This document shows, piece by piece, positions 40,881-50,054 of a stretch of DNA of 64,000 nt. The DNA is taken from the NCBI RefSeq assembly GCF_029948125.1, contig NZ_JASAMB010000019.1, positions 1 to 64,000 on the forward strand, written 5' to 3'. Source of the stretch: Catellatospora sp. KI3 (GTDB taxonomy: Bacteria; Actinomycetota; Actinomycetes; Mycobacteriales; Micromonosporaceae). Positions within the stretch are counted from its first letter, which is position 1. The number at the start of each line of letters is the position of its first letter. The translations under genes were made by a program, and so were the position numbers. Below the pieces are notes generated by a model. The model searched no databases. It was not told where the DNA came from and saw only the letters and a list, made by a program, of their open reading frames with translations.

Positions 40881-41760
40881 CCGCCCCGGGCACCGCCTCG
40901 ACCGTGATCGGCAGCGGGCAGATGCGCTCGCCGTCGGCGTAGCAGACGATGTCGTCGGTGGCCAGGGTGATGCTCCGGGCCCGCAGCGAGCGCACCTTCG
41001 GGTGGGTGACGTGCGTGCCCGAGTACACCCGGGGCTTGATCCGGATCAGCGTGGTGCGCGGCACCGGCTCGGCCCAGACCATGTCCAGCAGCCCGTCGGT
41101 GGGGTCGGCGTCGGGGCAGATGCGCATCCCGCCGCCGTAGCGGGGGGTGTTGCCGACCGCGAGCAGGATCGCGTCGAGTTCGCGCTCCTGCCCGTCGACG
41201 GTGACCTGGTAGCGGCGGGCGCGCAGCCGGGCCAGCTCCAGCAGCACCGCGATGTCGTACCGGATCGGCCCGCGCGGCCAGCGCATCCGGTTGCCGCGCT
41301 CGTTGACGATCGCGTCGAACCCGGCCGCGAGCACCGCGCCGAACCAGCGGATCTGCCCGTCGGGGGTGGTGAGCCGGGCCAGGTCCAGGGCTCTGGTACG
41401 CGACTCGCGCAGCGCCGCGGCGACCGCGTCGGCGGCGGCGAACAGGTCGACGGGCAGGCCCGCGCTGTTGGCGAAGTCGTTGCCGGTGCCGGCGGGGATC
41501 ACGCCCAGCGGCACGCCGGTGCCGGCGACCGCCTGCTGGGCCAGGTGCACGGTGCCGTCGCCGCCGATCGCGACCAGCGCACCGGCCCCCTCGGCCACCG
41601 CGCGGCGGCACGCCGCCTCGGCCTGCTCCGCGCTGCCCGCCTCCAGCACCCGCACCGGGCGCCCGGCCGCGGCGAGCCGCTCCAGCACCGAAGGCAGCGA
41701 ACCCCGGTGCCGGCCTTTGCCGGCACCGGGGTTGCGCAGTACCACTACCTCTTCGCTCAT
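40864..41760 (-). CDS. Diacylglycerol kinase-like lipid kinase (YegS/DgkB family)
   Basis: A 298-residue DAGK catalytic-domain protein. The phosphate loop is VAIGGDGTVH (about 68-77), then VIPAGTGNDFANS (about 92-104), and the C-terminal all-beta lobe ends GERICPLPITVEAVPGAV. It would phosphorylate diacylglycerol or a related lipid with ATP. It follows tatC by 41 bases on the same strand and could be the last gene of the pafB-pafC-tatA-tatC transcript. Confidence 0.9.
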   Translation of the reverse strand: MSEEVVVLRNPGAGKGRHRGSLPSVLERLAAAGRPVRVLEAGSAEQAEAACRRAVAEGAGALVAIGGDGTVHLAQQAVAGTGVPLGVIPAGTGNDFANSAGLPVDLFAAADAVAAALRESRTRALDLARLTTPDGQIRWFGAVLAAGFDAIVNERGNRMRWPRGPIRYDIAVLLELARLRARRYQVTVDGQERELDAILLAVGNTPRYGGGMRICPDADPTDGLLDMVWAEPVPRTTLIRIKPRVYSGTHVTHPKVRSLRARSITLATDDIVCYADGERICPLPITVEAVPGAVSLLA

Positions 41761-41801
41761 CCCCGGCACGCTCCTCACGGTCGCGGCGGGGGGATGACCG
41801 G

Positions 41802-42737
41802 TCAGGTCATGTCGTCGTAGCGGCGCTCCAGCGACTCCGCGGACGTCACCGGCGCGACGGCCTCGACCCGCTCGCCGGGGGTGATGCTATCGGTGTCGTA
41901 GTCGTCGAGTGAAGACGTCTCGTCGTCGGCGGTGTCGAGATACTTCGCCCGACCGCGGTTGCGCCGCTTGTCGTTGAGGATCGAGATGCCCACGACGATG
42001 AAGTACAGGATCGCCATGGCCCCGGCCAGCGCCGTCATGCCGAACGGGTCCGGCGTCGGGGTGACGATGGCGGCGAACAGGAACATCAGGAAGATCGCCA
42101 CGCGCCACCAGCCGAGCATCCGCTTGCCGGTGAGCACCCCCGCCACGTTGAGCATGAGCAGCACGAGCGGGAACTCGAACCCGAACCCGAACAGCATCAT
42201 CACGCCGGTGACGAAGTCGAAGTAGCCCGTCAGATCGACGTTGACGTCGTAGTTCGGCGACATCTTGAGGAAGAACTCAAGCGTCTTGCTCACCACGAAG
42301 AACGCCAGGAAGGCGCCCGCGGAGAACAGCGGCACGGCGATCGCCGTGAACATGTACGTGTACTTGCGCTCGTGCTTGTGCAGACCCGGGGCCACGAAGG
42401 CCCACAGCTGGTACAGCCAGATCGGCGCCGCGATGATCAGGCCCGCGTACAGCCCGATCTTCAGGTTGAGCAGGAACGGGTCGACCGGCGAGACCGAGTT
42501 GAACTGGCACAGCGTCCCCGCAGCCGCGTGCTCCAACTTGAAGTCGCAGTAGGGGGCGTTGATGAAGTTCTGGATCTCGTCGGCGAAGTAGATGCCGACC
42601 ACGAGACCGGCGATGATGCCCAGACAGGCCTTGAACAGCCGGTTGCGCAGCTCACGCACGTGCTCGATGAGAGTCATCGAGCCGTCCGCAGCGCGCTCGC
42701 GCTGGGACGGCCCGCGACGTGCCAGGGGGTTCTTCAC
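41802..42737 (-). CDS. tatC: Sec-independent translocase subunit TatC
   Basis: A 311-residue six-helix membrane protein. The TatC signature MTLIEHVRELRNRLFKA (about 21-37) and the FAVPLFSAGAFLAFFVV and FGFGFEFPLVLLML helices are typical. TatC recognises twin-arginine signals of folded exported proteins, for example secreted enzymes such as those of this genome. The C-terminal acidic extension of about 60 residues is common in actinobacteria. It starts GTG, 22 bases after tatA. Confidence 0.97.
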   Translation of the reverse strand: MKNPLARRGPSQRERAADGSMTLIEHVRELRNRLFKACLGIIAGLVVGIYFADEIQNFINAPYCDFKLEHAAAGTLCQFNSVSPVDPFLLNLKIGLYAGLIIAAPIWLYQLWAFVAPGLHKHERKYTYMFTAIAVPLFSAGAFLAFFVVSKTLEFFLKMSPNYDVNVDLTGYFDFVTGVMMLFGFGFEFPLVLLMLNVAGVLTGKRMLGWWRVAIFLMFLFAAIVTPTPDPFGMTALAGAMAILYFIVVGISILNDKRRNRGRAKYLDTADDETSSLDDYDTDSITPGERVEAVAPVTSAESLERRYDDMT

Positions 42738-42759
42738 GTCTTCCGCCCGGGGGTGGGTG

Positions 42760-43035
42760 TCAGTTCTGGCGCTGGACCGGGTCCACGATCGGGGCCGCGG
42801 AAGGCTTGGTGTCGGCCAGCGGCTGCTGGGTGGTGACCTGCGCGTCGGCCTTCTCGGCCGTCGCGTCCTTGCCGTCCTTGCCCTCTTCGCTCAGCGCCTT
42901 GGTCTCGGCCTTGAGGATCCGCATCGAGCGGCCGAGCGAACGAGCCGCGTCGGGCAGCTTCTTCGAGCCGAACAGAAGGACCAGAACTGCCACCACGAGG
43001 AGGATGTGCCAGCCCTTGAGCGCGCCGCTGAACAT
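42760..43035 (-). CDS. tatA: Sec-independent translocase subunit TatA
   Basis: A 91-residue protein with one N-terminal helix ([22 protein letters not shown]), the [23 protein letters not shown] amphipathic hinge and a Lys/Ala/Glu-rich tail. It multimerises to form the translocation pore with TatC. ATG 43035 has GGAG seven bases upstream. An in-frame ATG at 43137 would add a non-TatA extension. Confidence 0.96.
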   Translation of the reverse strand: MFSGALKGWHILLVVAVLVLLFGSKKLPDAARSLGRSMRILKAETKALSEEGKDGKDATAEKADAQVTTQQPLADTKPSAAPIVDPVQRQN

Positions 43036-43187
43036 GGGTACTCCAAAAGTAAGTCGGGGTGATCCGGACCAATCGTACTCGGCCCGAAGCGACCTGCCTG
43101 CACGTGAAGTGTCGAGCACCACTCTCAGCAGCGTCAACGCGGGACGGCAGGTGCTGCATGTTTCTGCAGTGACCCCTGTGGGCCGGT

Positions 43188-43445
43188 TCAGCTACCCGGT
43201 TTGAGCTTCGTTGTCTTGATCAGCGCGATCCGCTCCTGCGCCAGCTCGGCGCGGATACGCAGCGAATCGGCGTGCGCGGCCAGTCCCTGCGCCACCTCGG
43301 CCAACTGCTGGGCCCGCGCGGCCACCGCCTGGAGCTCGGCCTGGGCCTCCTTGAGCCCGGCCAGCCGCCACAGCAGCACGCGCACCACCAGGGCCAGCCC
43401 CAGCAGGCTCAGCAGCACCACCGCCACCACGATCCACGCCACCAC
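43188..43445 (-). CDS. Small membrane-anchored coiled-coil protein
   Basis: An 85-residue protein. The N-terminal helix [24 protein letters not shown] (3-26) is followed by about 45 Ala/Gln/Leu/Glu-rich residues with heptad character ([27 protein letters not shown]). The family is not recognised. It sits between pafC and tatA, with a TAGGCT box six bases before the GTG (complement of 43452-43457), so it has its own leaderless promoter. Confidence 0.7.
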   Translation of the reverse strand: MVAWIVVAVVLLSLLGLALVVRVLLWRLAGLKEAQAELQAVAARAQQLAEVAQGLAAHADSLRIRAELAQERIALIKTTKLKPGS

Positions 43446-43468
43446 AGCAGCAGCCTAGCGCCAAACGC

Positions 43469-44416
43469 CTACGCGTACGCGGCGAGCGCCTGCGCGGCGC
43501 TGGCCCGGACCGCGTCGGCCACGCTGCTCGGGGCGACGACCTCGACCTGCGGCCCGAGCCCGAGCACCAGGCGGCGTGCCCAGTCCAGGTCGTTGACCCG
43601 CAGCGACACCAGCCACTCCTGCGGCGACACCTCGACCACCGACTCGCACGGGTAGTACTCGGTGATCCACCGCCCGCCCCGGCCGACCCGCAGCGTCACC
43701 GTGGGCGCGTCCGGATCCGGCTGGAACACCCCGTCGGCGACGTCGCTGGTCTGGGCCTGCGGCGGCGGCGCGGCCGCCTCGTCGAGCTCGGTGAGCGCGT
43801 CGATGCGGTCGGCCCGGAAGAGGCGCACACCCTCGGCCATCCGGCACCACGCCTCCAGGTACGTCCGCCCCGACACCGACAGCAGCCGCATCGGGTCGAC
43901 CACACGCTCGCTGGACACGTCGCGGGCCGCGGAGTAGTAGCTCAGCCGCAGCGCCCGGCCCCGCTCGACGGCGGCGCGCAGCTCGGCGAGCCGGTCGTCG
44001 TTGCCGGGCAGCCGCACCGCGACCGGGGCGTCGTGCTCCCCCGCCGCCTGCTCGATCTTGGCCAGCGCCCGGTTGATCGCGTCACGGTCGGCCACCCCCG
44101 GCGTCTCCGCCAGCATCCGCAGCGCCACCACCAGGGCGGTCGCCTCGTCCGGGGTGAGCCGCAGCGGCCGGTCGATGCCCGCGTCGTAGGTGATGGTGAC
44201 CCGGTCACCGTCGAAGGACATGTCGATCAGGTCGCCGGGGCCGTAGCCCGGCAGCCCGCACACCCACAGCAGCTCCAGGTCCTCGCGCAGCTGCTTCTCC
44301 GACACGCCCAGGTCCGCGGCGGCCTCGACCAGCTCGATCCCGGGCCGCGCCAGCAGGTACGGCACCAGGTTCAGCAGCCGCGCCAGCCGGTCGGCGGAAG
44401 TCTTGGGACTTGTCAT
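43469..44416 (-). CDS. pafC: PafC, WYL-domain transcription activator subunit
   Basis: A 315-residue regulator. A helix-turn-helix (residues 8-60, LLNLVPYLLARPGIELVEAAADLGVSEKQLREDLELLWVCG) is followed by a WYL domain (about 140-240; RLSYYSAARDVSSERVVDPMRLLSVSGRTYLEAWCR) and a WCX C-terminal part. With PafB it forms the heterodimer that induces LexA-independent DNA-damage genes, responding to single-stranded DNA. Its ATG overlaps the pafB stop (ATGA). Confidence 0.94.
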   Translation of the reverse strand: MTSPKTSADRLARLLNLVPYLLARPGIELVEAAADLGVSEKQLREDLELLWVCGLPGYGPGDLIDMSFDGDRVTITYDAGIDRPLRLTPDEATALVVALRMLAETPGVADRDAINRALAKIEQAAGEHDAPVAVRLPGNDDRLAELRAAVERGRALRLSYYSAARDVSSERVVDPMRLLSVSGRTYLEAWCRMAEGVRLFRADRIDALTELDEAAAPPPQAQTSDVADGVFQPDPDAPTVTLRVGRGGRWITEYYPCESVVEVSPQEWLVSLRVNDLDWARRLVLGLGPQVEVVAPSSVADAVRASAAQALAAYA

Positions 44417-45408
44417 CGAAGGGCCTCCGCCAGCTGGGGCGCGGCCACGCCCGCGATCTCGCGCAGGCGGGCGATGGTCGCCTCGCGCACCTCGGCGGGC
44501 TCCAGCACCTTCACGTCCGCGCCGTAGCCGACCAGCCAGGCGGCGAAGCCGTCCGCGTCGGCGTAGCGCAGCTCCAGCACGTCGCCCTCGGGCGTCGGGG
44601 TGCAGTTGGCGGCCCAGCGGCGCACCCCGGCAGCCCGACCGGGCGCGACCAGCACCTTGGTGGTGCGGTTGCGCTCCACCGGGCCGGACCAGCGCGCCAC
44701 GTAGCTGATCAGGTCGAGGTCGGCGGGCGGGGTGAACGCCTGCTCCTCGCCGACCCCGCGCACGGGCCCGACGATCCGCGACAGCCGGAAGCAGCGCGGA
44801 GCGTCCCGGTCGGTGTCGTGGCCCACCACGTACCACCGGCCGCGCCAGCACACCACGCCCCAGGGCTGCAGGTGGCGGGTGGTCGGCGCGTCGTCCTCCG
44901 GCACCCGGTAGGGGAAGGTGACCTCGCGGCGGGCCCGCGCCGCGGCGGTCAGCGGCTCGAACGCGGCGTCGACCGCCACCACCGGCTCCACGCCCAGCGT
45001 CGCGTGCGGGTCGACGTCGACGCCGCCCGCGCGCAGCTTGGCCAGGCCCGAGGTGGCCGCGGCGGCCAGGCCCGCGTGCCGCCACAACCGGGCGGCCACG
45101 CCGACGGCGGCGGCCTCGTCCGGGGCGAGCGGGATCGCCGGCAGCGCGTAGTCGCGGTGCGCGATGCGGTAGCCGGGCTCGGTGTCGAAGACGCTGGCGG
45201 TGCCGGTCTCCAACGGCACGCCCAGGGCGCGCAGCTCCGCCTTGTCCCGCTCGAACTTGCGCTGGAACGCCTCGTGCTCACGGGCGTCGTCAGCGTTGTG
45301 CTCGTAGCCGGGCACGGTCGCGGCGATCTGCGCCGCGGTCAGGAAGCGGCGCGTGGACAGCAGGCAGATCACGAGGTTGACCAGGCGTTCGGTTCGGCTG
45401 CGCGACAC
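44413..45408 (-). CDS. pafB: PafB, WYL-domain transcription activator subunit
   Basis: A 331-residue partner of PafC. The N-terminal helix-turn-helix is RTERLVNLVICLLSTRRFLTAAQIAATVPGY, with KFERDKAELRALGVPL, followed by the WYL core (RHLQPWGVVCWRGRWYVVGHDTDRDAPRCFRLSRI, about 165-200) and WCX. GTG 45408 is chosen because TAGCGT lies seven bases before it (complement of 45416-45421). The frame remains open upstream but encodes nothing recognisable. Confidence 0.94.
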   Translation of the reverse strand: MSRSRTERLVNLVICLLSTRRFLTAAQIAATVPGYEHNADDAREHEAFQRKFERDKAELRALGVPLETGTASVFDTEPGYRIAHRDYALPAIPLAPDEAAAVGVAARLWRHAGLAAAATSGLAKLRAGGVDVDPHATLGVEPVVAVDAAFEPLTAAARARREVTFPYRVPEDDAPTTRHLQPWGVVCWRGRWYVVGHDTDRDAPRCFRLSRIVGPVRGVGEEQAFTPPADLDLISYVARWSGPVERNRTTKVLVAPGRAAGVRRWAANCTPTPEGDVLELRYADADGFAAWLVGYGADVKVLEPAEVREATIARLREIAGVAAPQLAEALR

Positions 45409-45759
45409 GCCCGCCACGCTAGCAGCGCCAAGGCTTCCAGCGTTAACCGGCAGCCGTGCCGGATACGCCGCCCGATCGGTCCACGTCACCGCGATACCCC
45501 TGGCAGCCCTGCGTTTCCTCCCCACCAACCACCGCACGATCGACAATTCGGACGCCTTTTCCACCCACCCGGGTGACCCACCCCCGCTCACCCCACCCCG
45601 CCGCACGCGCCCGCCGCGCTCCAGGGCTGGGGTGCGGTCTCGGGGAAAGTGCTGGAATGCGGGCCACGATTCGTGCAGTTTCCCCGCCACCGCACCCGGA
45701 AATCGGCGCGCGGCCCCGGCGAGGCGGGGCGGCGCCCGCCGTCCCGATAGGGTCGGCGT
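45409..45759. other. Divergent intergenic region with repeat copy A3
   Basis: This 351-base gap between pafB and the DUF3866 gene holds leaderless -10 boxes at both ends (complement of 45416-45421; TAGGGT 45748-45753) and one 60-bp element at 45634-45693. No gene was found. Confidence 0.65.
45634..45693. repeat. 60-bp intergenic inverted-repeat element, copy A3 (degenerate)
   Basis: The arms are GCGGTCTCGGGGAAAGTGC (45634-45652) and GCAGTTTCCCCGCCACCGC (45675-45693), again separated by exactly 22 bases. Both arms have drifted. Unlike the other copies it lies between divergent genes, so it is not simply a terminator. Confidence 0.75.
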
Positions 45760-46839
45760 GTGATTCGGTGGCGCAGGGGCACGGTGCAGCAGGTCGTACG
45801 CGGCTGGCGGGGGGCGGTGGAGCTCACCGTCGCGGTGGCGGCCCGCGCCGCCGACGATCCGGCCACGGTACGGGCACTGGCCTACCCCGACCTCGTCGGC
45901 GTCCCGCAGGTCGGCGACGAGGTGCTGCTCAACACCAACGCGCTCGCCCTGGGCCTGGGCACCGGCGGATACGCGCTGGTCGTGGCCCTGCCCGAGCGCC
46001 TGCCCGACGACGCGGCACCCCAGGGGCACATCGTCAAGGCCCGGTACAGCCCGCTGCAGACGATCCGGCTGGCGGCCGACGAGGAGGGCTCCCCGCACCG
46101 GGACGCGCTGGCCGCCGCCGACAGCCTCGACGGCATGCCCGTGATCACCGCCGACCTGCACTCGGCCCTGCCCGCGATCCTGGCGGGCATCCGCGCCGAC
46201 GCCCCGCACGCCCGCGTCGCGTACGTGCTCACCGACGGCGGCGCGCTGGCCGCAGGGTTCTCCCGCACTCTCGACGCGCTGCACGACAGCCTCGCCGGGA
46301 CCGTCACCACCGGCCAGGCCTGGGGCGGCGACCTGGAGGCCGTCAACATCCACAGCGGACTGCTCGCCGCCCGCCACGCCCTGCGCGCCGACATCGCGAT
46401 CGTCAGCCAGGGGCCCGGCAACCTCGGCACCGGCACCACCTGGGGGTTCTCCGGCACCGCCGTGGGCGAGGCCGTCAACGCCGCCGCGGTGCTGGGCGGT
46501 CGCCCCGTCGGCGCGCTGCGCGTCTCCGACGCCGACGCCCGCGACCGGCACCAGGGGGTCTCCCACCACAGCCTCACCGCGTACGGGCGGGTCGCGCTGG
46601 CCGCCGCCGAGCTGGTGCTGCCCGACGGGCTGCCCGCCGGGCTGCGCGAGCAGGTCGACGCCGACCTCGCGCCGCTGACCGGGCGGCACCGCGTCGTCAC
46701 GGTCGCCTCAGCCGGGCTGGACGAGGCGCTGCGGGCGGTGCCGGTGAAGCTGTCGACCATGGGACGCGGCCTCGACGGCGACTACGCGTACTTCCTCACC
46801 TGCGCCGCCGCCGGCCGCCACGCGGCCTCCCTGCTCTGA
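45760..46839 (+). CDS. DUF3866 family protein
   Basis: A 359-residue protein of the actinobacterial DUF3866 family (M. tuberculosis Rv2100-region relatives). Conserved stretches include VGDEVLLNTNALALGLGTGGYALVVA, GHIVKARYSPLQT, PVITADLHSALPAIL and the glycine-rich IVSQGPGNLGTGTTWGFSG. No catalytic motif is recognised. GTG 45760 is preceded by TAGGGT plus six bases. Location next to pafBC is conserved in many actinobacteria. Confidence 0.85.
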   Translation: MIRWRRGTVQQVVRGWRGAVELTVAVAARAADDPATVRALAYPDLVGVPQVGDEVLLNTNALALGLGTGGYALVVALPERLPDDAAPQGHIVKARYSPLQTIRLAADEEGSPHRDALAAADSLDGMPVITADLHSALPAILAGIRADAPHARVAYVLTDGGALAAGFSRTLDALHDSLAGTVTTGQAWGGDLEAVNIHSGLLAARHALRADIAIVSQGPGNLGTGTTWGFSGTAVGEAVNAAAVLGGRPVGALRVSDADARDRHQGVSHHSLTAYGRVALAAAELVLPDGLPAGLREQVDADLAPLTGRHRVVTVASAGLDEALRAVPVKLSTMGRGLDGDYAYFLTCAAAGRHAASLL

Positions 46840-46916
46840 CCGCTCCACGCTCCGCCTCCGCGCTCACGCTCACGCGTCCGCGCCGGTGCGTTCGCACGTC
46901 CAGGCGGTGCGTTCGC

Positions 46917-46976
46917 GCAGTTTCGGGGAAAGTGCAGGAATTCGGCCCGTCTTTCGTGCAGTCTCCCCGAAACTGC
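46917..46976. repeat. 60-bp intergenic inverted-repeat element, copy A4
   Basis: The arms are GCAGTTTCGGGGAAAGTGC (46917-46935) and GCAGTCTCCCCGAAACTGC (46958-46976), with a 22-base spacer. It lies between the convergent DUF3866 gene and the small membrane protein gene. Confidence 0.88.
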
Positions 46977-47022
46977 ACGAACCGGGCCGAGGTGAGCGGG
47001 GCGCGACGCGCGCGAGGGCGGG

Positions 47023-47232
47023 TCAGCCGCAGATGATGATCGCGGCGATGGCCGCGACGGCCAGGCCGAGCAGCACCGCCAGCACCCAGGTGGGCACGGT
47101 GTACTCACCGCGCCGGTTGCGCTCGATCTCCGCGTAGATCTTGTTGCGGCGGCGCTCGCCCCAGCTCAGCTTCACGTCTTCCGCGGTGCGCTCGGGCGTG
47201 TGCCCGTGCACGTGGTGGTTCTGCTCGCTCAT
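47023..47232 (-). CDS. Small tail-anchored membrane protein
   Basis: A 69-residue protein. A His-rich start (MSEQNHHVHGHTPERT) precedes a basic/acidic middle (LSWGERRRNKIYAEIERNRRGEY) and one C-terminal helix (VPTWVLAVLLGLAVAAIAAIIICG). The family is not recognised by name, but a short protein of this layout is plausible. ATG 47232 has no clear ribosome site. Confidence 0.6.
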   Translation of the reverse strand: MSEQNHHVHGHTPERTAEDVKLSWGERRRNKIYAEIERNRRGEYTVPTWVLAVLLGLAVAAIAAIIICG

Positions 47233-47345
47233 GATGCCCCGAGCGTAGCCCACCCACCCCCGCATCGACCCGCCCCCGCCCTTCCCCAGCGGCGCCCTGC
47301 CCCCACCCCTCCCCCATCCACCCCGCCCCGGTCCGCCCTAGCATC

Positions 47346-47404
47346 GACACTGGCCTATCCAGAAGACGGATCCACGAGATCCGTGCTCTAGATAGGCCAG
47401 TGTC
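47346..47404. repeat. GGCCTAT inverted-repeat element, copy B3
   Basis: GACACTGGCCTAT (47346-47358) pairs perfectly with ATAGGCCAGTGTC (47392-47404), and ACGGATC (47366-47372) with GATCCGT (47378-47384) inside, so the 59 bases fold as one long hairpin. ATCGACACTGGCCTATCCAG (47343-47362) matches 39457-39476 at 19 of 20 bases. Confidence 0.88.
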
Positions 47405-47474
47405 AATAAAAGGCGGGGCGGACCGGGCCGGGGCCGCGAGGCCGGACGTTGGGGCCGGGCGCAGGGGCGCCCGG

Positions 47475-48833
47475 TCACATGCTGGCGATCAGGCGCTCCA
47501 CCCGCTCGTCATGCGCCCGGAACGGGTCCTTGCACAGGACCGTGCGCTGGGCCTGGTCGTTCAGCTTCAGGTGCACCCAGTCGACGGTGAAGTCGCGCCG
47601 CTTCTCCTGGGCGTGCTTGATGAACTCCCCGCGCAGGCGGGCCCGGGTCGTCTGCGGCGGCGTCTCCTTGGCCTCGAACGTCCGCAGGTCGGTCACCACC
47701 CGGTCGACCTTGCCACGCTTCTCCAGCAGCGGGTACAGCCCCCGGCCGCGACGCAGGTCGTGGTACGCAAGGTCCATCTGCGCCACCCGCGGGCTCGACA
47801 GCGGCAGGTCGTGCTTGCGCTGGTACGCCTCGATCAGCCGCAGCTTGGTCACCCAGTCGATCTCCCGGCCGACCGAGGCCAGGTCACCGGTCTCCACCGC
47901 CTGCAGCACGCGCCCCCACAGGTCGACCACGCGCTGCGCGGCCGGGTCGCCCGCCCGGCGGGCCACGAACTCCACCGCCTTCTCGTGGTAGATCCGCTGG
48001 ATCTCCAGCGCGCTGGCCTCCTTGCCGCTGGCCAGGCGCACCTTGCGGCGGCCGGTGATGTCGTGCGAGACCTCGCGGATGGCCCGGATCGGGTTCTCCA
48101 GCGCCAGGTCCGGCATCGCCACCCCGGTCTCGATCATCCGCAGCACCAGGTCGGCGCTGCCCACCTTGAGCAGCGTCGTCACCTCGTTCATGTTGGAGTC
48201 GCCGACGATCACGTGCAGGCGCCGGTAGCGCTCGGCGTCGGCGTGCGGCTCGTCGCGGGTGTTGATGATCGGCCGCGAGCGGGTCGTCGCCGAGGAGACG
48301 CCCTCCCAGATGTGCTCGGCCCGCTGCGACAGGCAGTAGACCGCGCCGCGCGGGGTCTGCAGCACCTTGCCCGCCCCGCAGATCAGCTGCCGGGTCACCA
48401 GGAACGGGATCAGCACGTCGGCCAGGCGGCCGAACTCGCCGTGCCGGGAGACCAGGTAGTTCTCGTGGCAGCCGTACGAGTTGCCGGCCGAGTCGGTGTT
48501 GTTCTTGAACAGGTAGATCTCGCCCGCGATGCCCTCGTCGTGCAGCCGCTTCTCGGCGTCGACGAGCAGGCCCTCCAGGATCCGCTCCCCGGCCCGGTCG
48601 TGCGCGACCAGATCCACCACCGAGTCGCACTCGGGGGTCGCGTACTCGGGATGGGAACCGACGTCGAGGTAGAGGCGGGCGCCGTTGCGGAGGAAGACGT
48701 TGCTCGACCGTCCCCATGAGACGACCCGACGGAACAGGTAGCGCGCCACCTCATCGGGAGACAGCCGCCGCTGGCCCCGATAGGTGCAGGTGACACCGTA
48801 CTCGGTCTCTAGCCCGAAGATTCGTCGGTCCAT
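47475..48833 (-). CDS. pafA: Pup-protein ligase PafA
   Basis: A 452-residue ligase of the carboxylate-amine/glutamine synthetase-like fold, which joins the C-terminal glutamate of Pup to substrate lysines with ATP. The N-terminus [16 protein letters not shown] carries the catalytic-site Glu. [55 protein letters not shown] and [11 protein letters not shown] are family blocks shared with Dop. The ATG follows TAGTGT by six bases. It is separated from prcBA by the RmlB-like gene. Confidence 0.97.
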   Translation of the reverse strand: MDRRIFGLETEYGVTCTYRGQRRLSPDEVARYLFRRVVSWGRSSNVFLRNGARLYLDVGSHPEYATPECDSVVDLVAHDRAGERILEGLLVDAEKRLHDEGIAGEIYLFKNNTDSAGNSYGCHENYLVSRHGEFGRLADVLIPFLVTRQLICGAGKVLQTPRGAVYCLSQRAEHIWEGVSSATTRSRPIINTRDEPHADAERYRRLHVIVGDSNMNEVTTLLKVGSADLVLRMIETGVAMPDLALENPIRAIREVSHDITGRRKVRLASGKEASALEIQRIYHEKAVEFVARRAGDPAAQRVVDLWGRVLQAVETGDLASVGREIDWVTKLRLIEAYQRKHDLPLSSPRVAQMDLAYHDLRRGRGLYPLLEKRGKVDRVVTDLRTFEAKETPPQTTRARLRGEFIKHAQEKRRDFTVDWVHLKLNDQAQRTVLCKDPFRAHDERVERLIASM

Positions 48834-48839
48834 ACAAAG

Positions 48840-48845
48840 ACACTA
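48840..48845 (-). promoter_or_regulatory. Leaderless -10 box of pafA
   Basis: The complement reads TAGTGT, then six bases, then the pafA ATG at 48833. No ribosome site is present. Confidence 0.5.
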
Positions 48846-49047
48846 GCCGCCCGAACGCCCAAGGTCACTGTTGCGCGCGCCGCGACGTACGGCGTGTAAT
48901 CCCGACACTACCCGCCCCGGCACTCCGGTAAGGCACCACTCAGTAACCGTGGGTGACAGGTTTCAGGCTACCTGCCAGCGTCGATGTCCGCAGGCGGCAC
49001 GCCGCAGGCAGCTCGCACCACGGAACGTGACATAAACTTCCGTTGTC

Positions 49048-50022
49048 ATGAAAATTCTGGTCACCGGCGGCGCCGGCTTCATCGGCTCGAACTACGCACG
49101 AACGCAGCTGTCCGACGCCCGCGGCGACGCCGTCACCGTGCTGGACAAGCTCACCTACTGCGGCAACCGCGACAACCTCGCCCCGGTCGCCGACAGCCCC
49201 CGGCTGACCTTCGTCGAAGGCGACATCTGCGACGCCGACCTGGTCGACGAGCTCATCCCCGGCCACGACGCGATCGTGCACTTCGCCGCCGAGACCCACG
49301 TCGACCGCTCCGTACGCACCGCCGCCGGGTTCGTGCGCACCAACGTGCTGGGCACCCAGGTGCTGCTGGACGCCGCGCTGCGCCACGGCGTGGGCCGGTT
49401 CGTACACGTCTCCACCGACGAGGTCTACGGCAGCATCGAGCACGGCACCTGGCGCGAGGAGCAGCCGCTGGCCCCGCGCTCGCCGTACTCGGCGGCCAAG
49501 GCCGGCAGCGACCTGCTCGCGCTGGCCTACCACGCCACGCACGGGCTGGACGTGGTGGTGACCCGGTGCGCCAACAACTACGGGCCGTACCAGTTCCCGG
49601 AGAAGATCATCCCGCTGTTCACCACGAACCTGCTCGACGGCCTGCCCGTGCCGCTGTACGGCGACGGCACCCAGGTGCGCGAATGGCTGCACGTCGACGA
49701 CCACTGCGCCGCCGTCGACCTGGTGCTGCGCCGCGGCCGGCCCGGCGAGGTCTACCACGTCGGCGGCACCGCCGAGCTCACCAACCGCGAGCTGGCCGGG
49801 CGGCTGCTCGCCGCCACCGGGCGCGGCTGGGACCTGGTGCGCACGGTCGCCGACCGCAAGGGCCACGACCGGCGGTACGCGCTGGACGACACCAAGATCC
49901 GCGAGCGGCTCGGGTACGCCCCCCGCGTCGACTTCGCCACCGGCCTGGCCGACACCGTCGCCTGGTACCGCGACCACCGCGCCTGGTGGGAGCCGCTCAA
50001 GAAGGCGGCGGCGCTGCCGTAG
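49048..50022 (+). CDS. dTDP-glucose 4,6-dehydratase (RmlB-like)
   Basis: A 324-residue extended short-chain dehydrogenase. The NAD motif is TGGAGFIGSN (6-15), the catalytic Thr-Asp-Glu in HVSTDEVYGS (about 128-137), and Tyr-Lys in SPYSAAKAGSD (about 155-165). ANNYGPYQFPEKIIP and DGTQVREWLHVDDH complete the RmlB pattern. It makes dTDP-4-keto-6-deoxyglucose for deoxysugars. No rmlA, rmlC or rmlD is nearby. It is inserted between pafA and prcA and on the opposite strand. Confidence 0.93.
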   Translation: MKILVTGGAGFIGSNYARTQLSDARGDAVTVLDKLTYCGNRDNLAPVADSPRLTFVEGDICDADLVDELIPGHDAIVHFAAETHVDRSVRTAAGFVRTNVLGTQVLLDAALRHGVGRFVHVSTDEVYGSIEHGTWREEQPLAPRSPYSAAKAGSDLLALAYHATHGLDVVVTRCANNYGPYQFPEKIIPLFTTNLLDGLPVPLYGDGTQVREWLHVDDHCAAVDLVLRRGRPGEVYHVGGTAELTNRELAGRLLAATGRGWDLVRTVADRKGHDRRYALDDTKIRERLGYAPRVDFATGLADTVAWYRDHRAWWEPLKKAAALP

Positions 50023-50034
50023 GGCAGCGCCGCC
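50007..50034. terminator. Terminator overlapping the RmlB stop codon
   Basis: GGCGGCGCTGCC (50007-50018) pairs perfectly with GGCAGCGCCGCC (50023-50034) around GTAG, which contains the stop codon. It also lies 21 bases past the convergent prcA stop. Confidence 0.75.
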
Positions 50035-50054
50035 GGAAGAGCATCACCACGGCC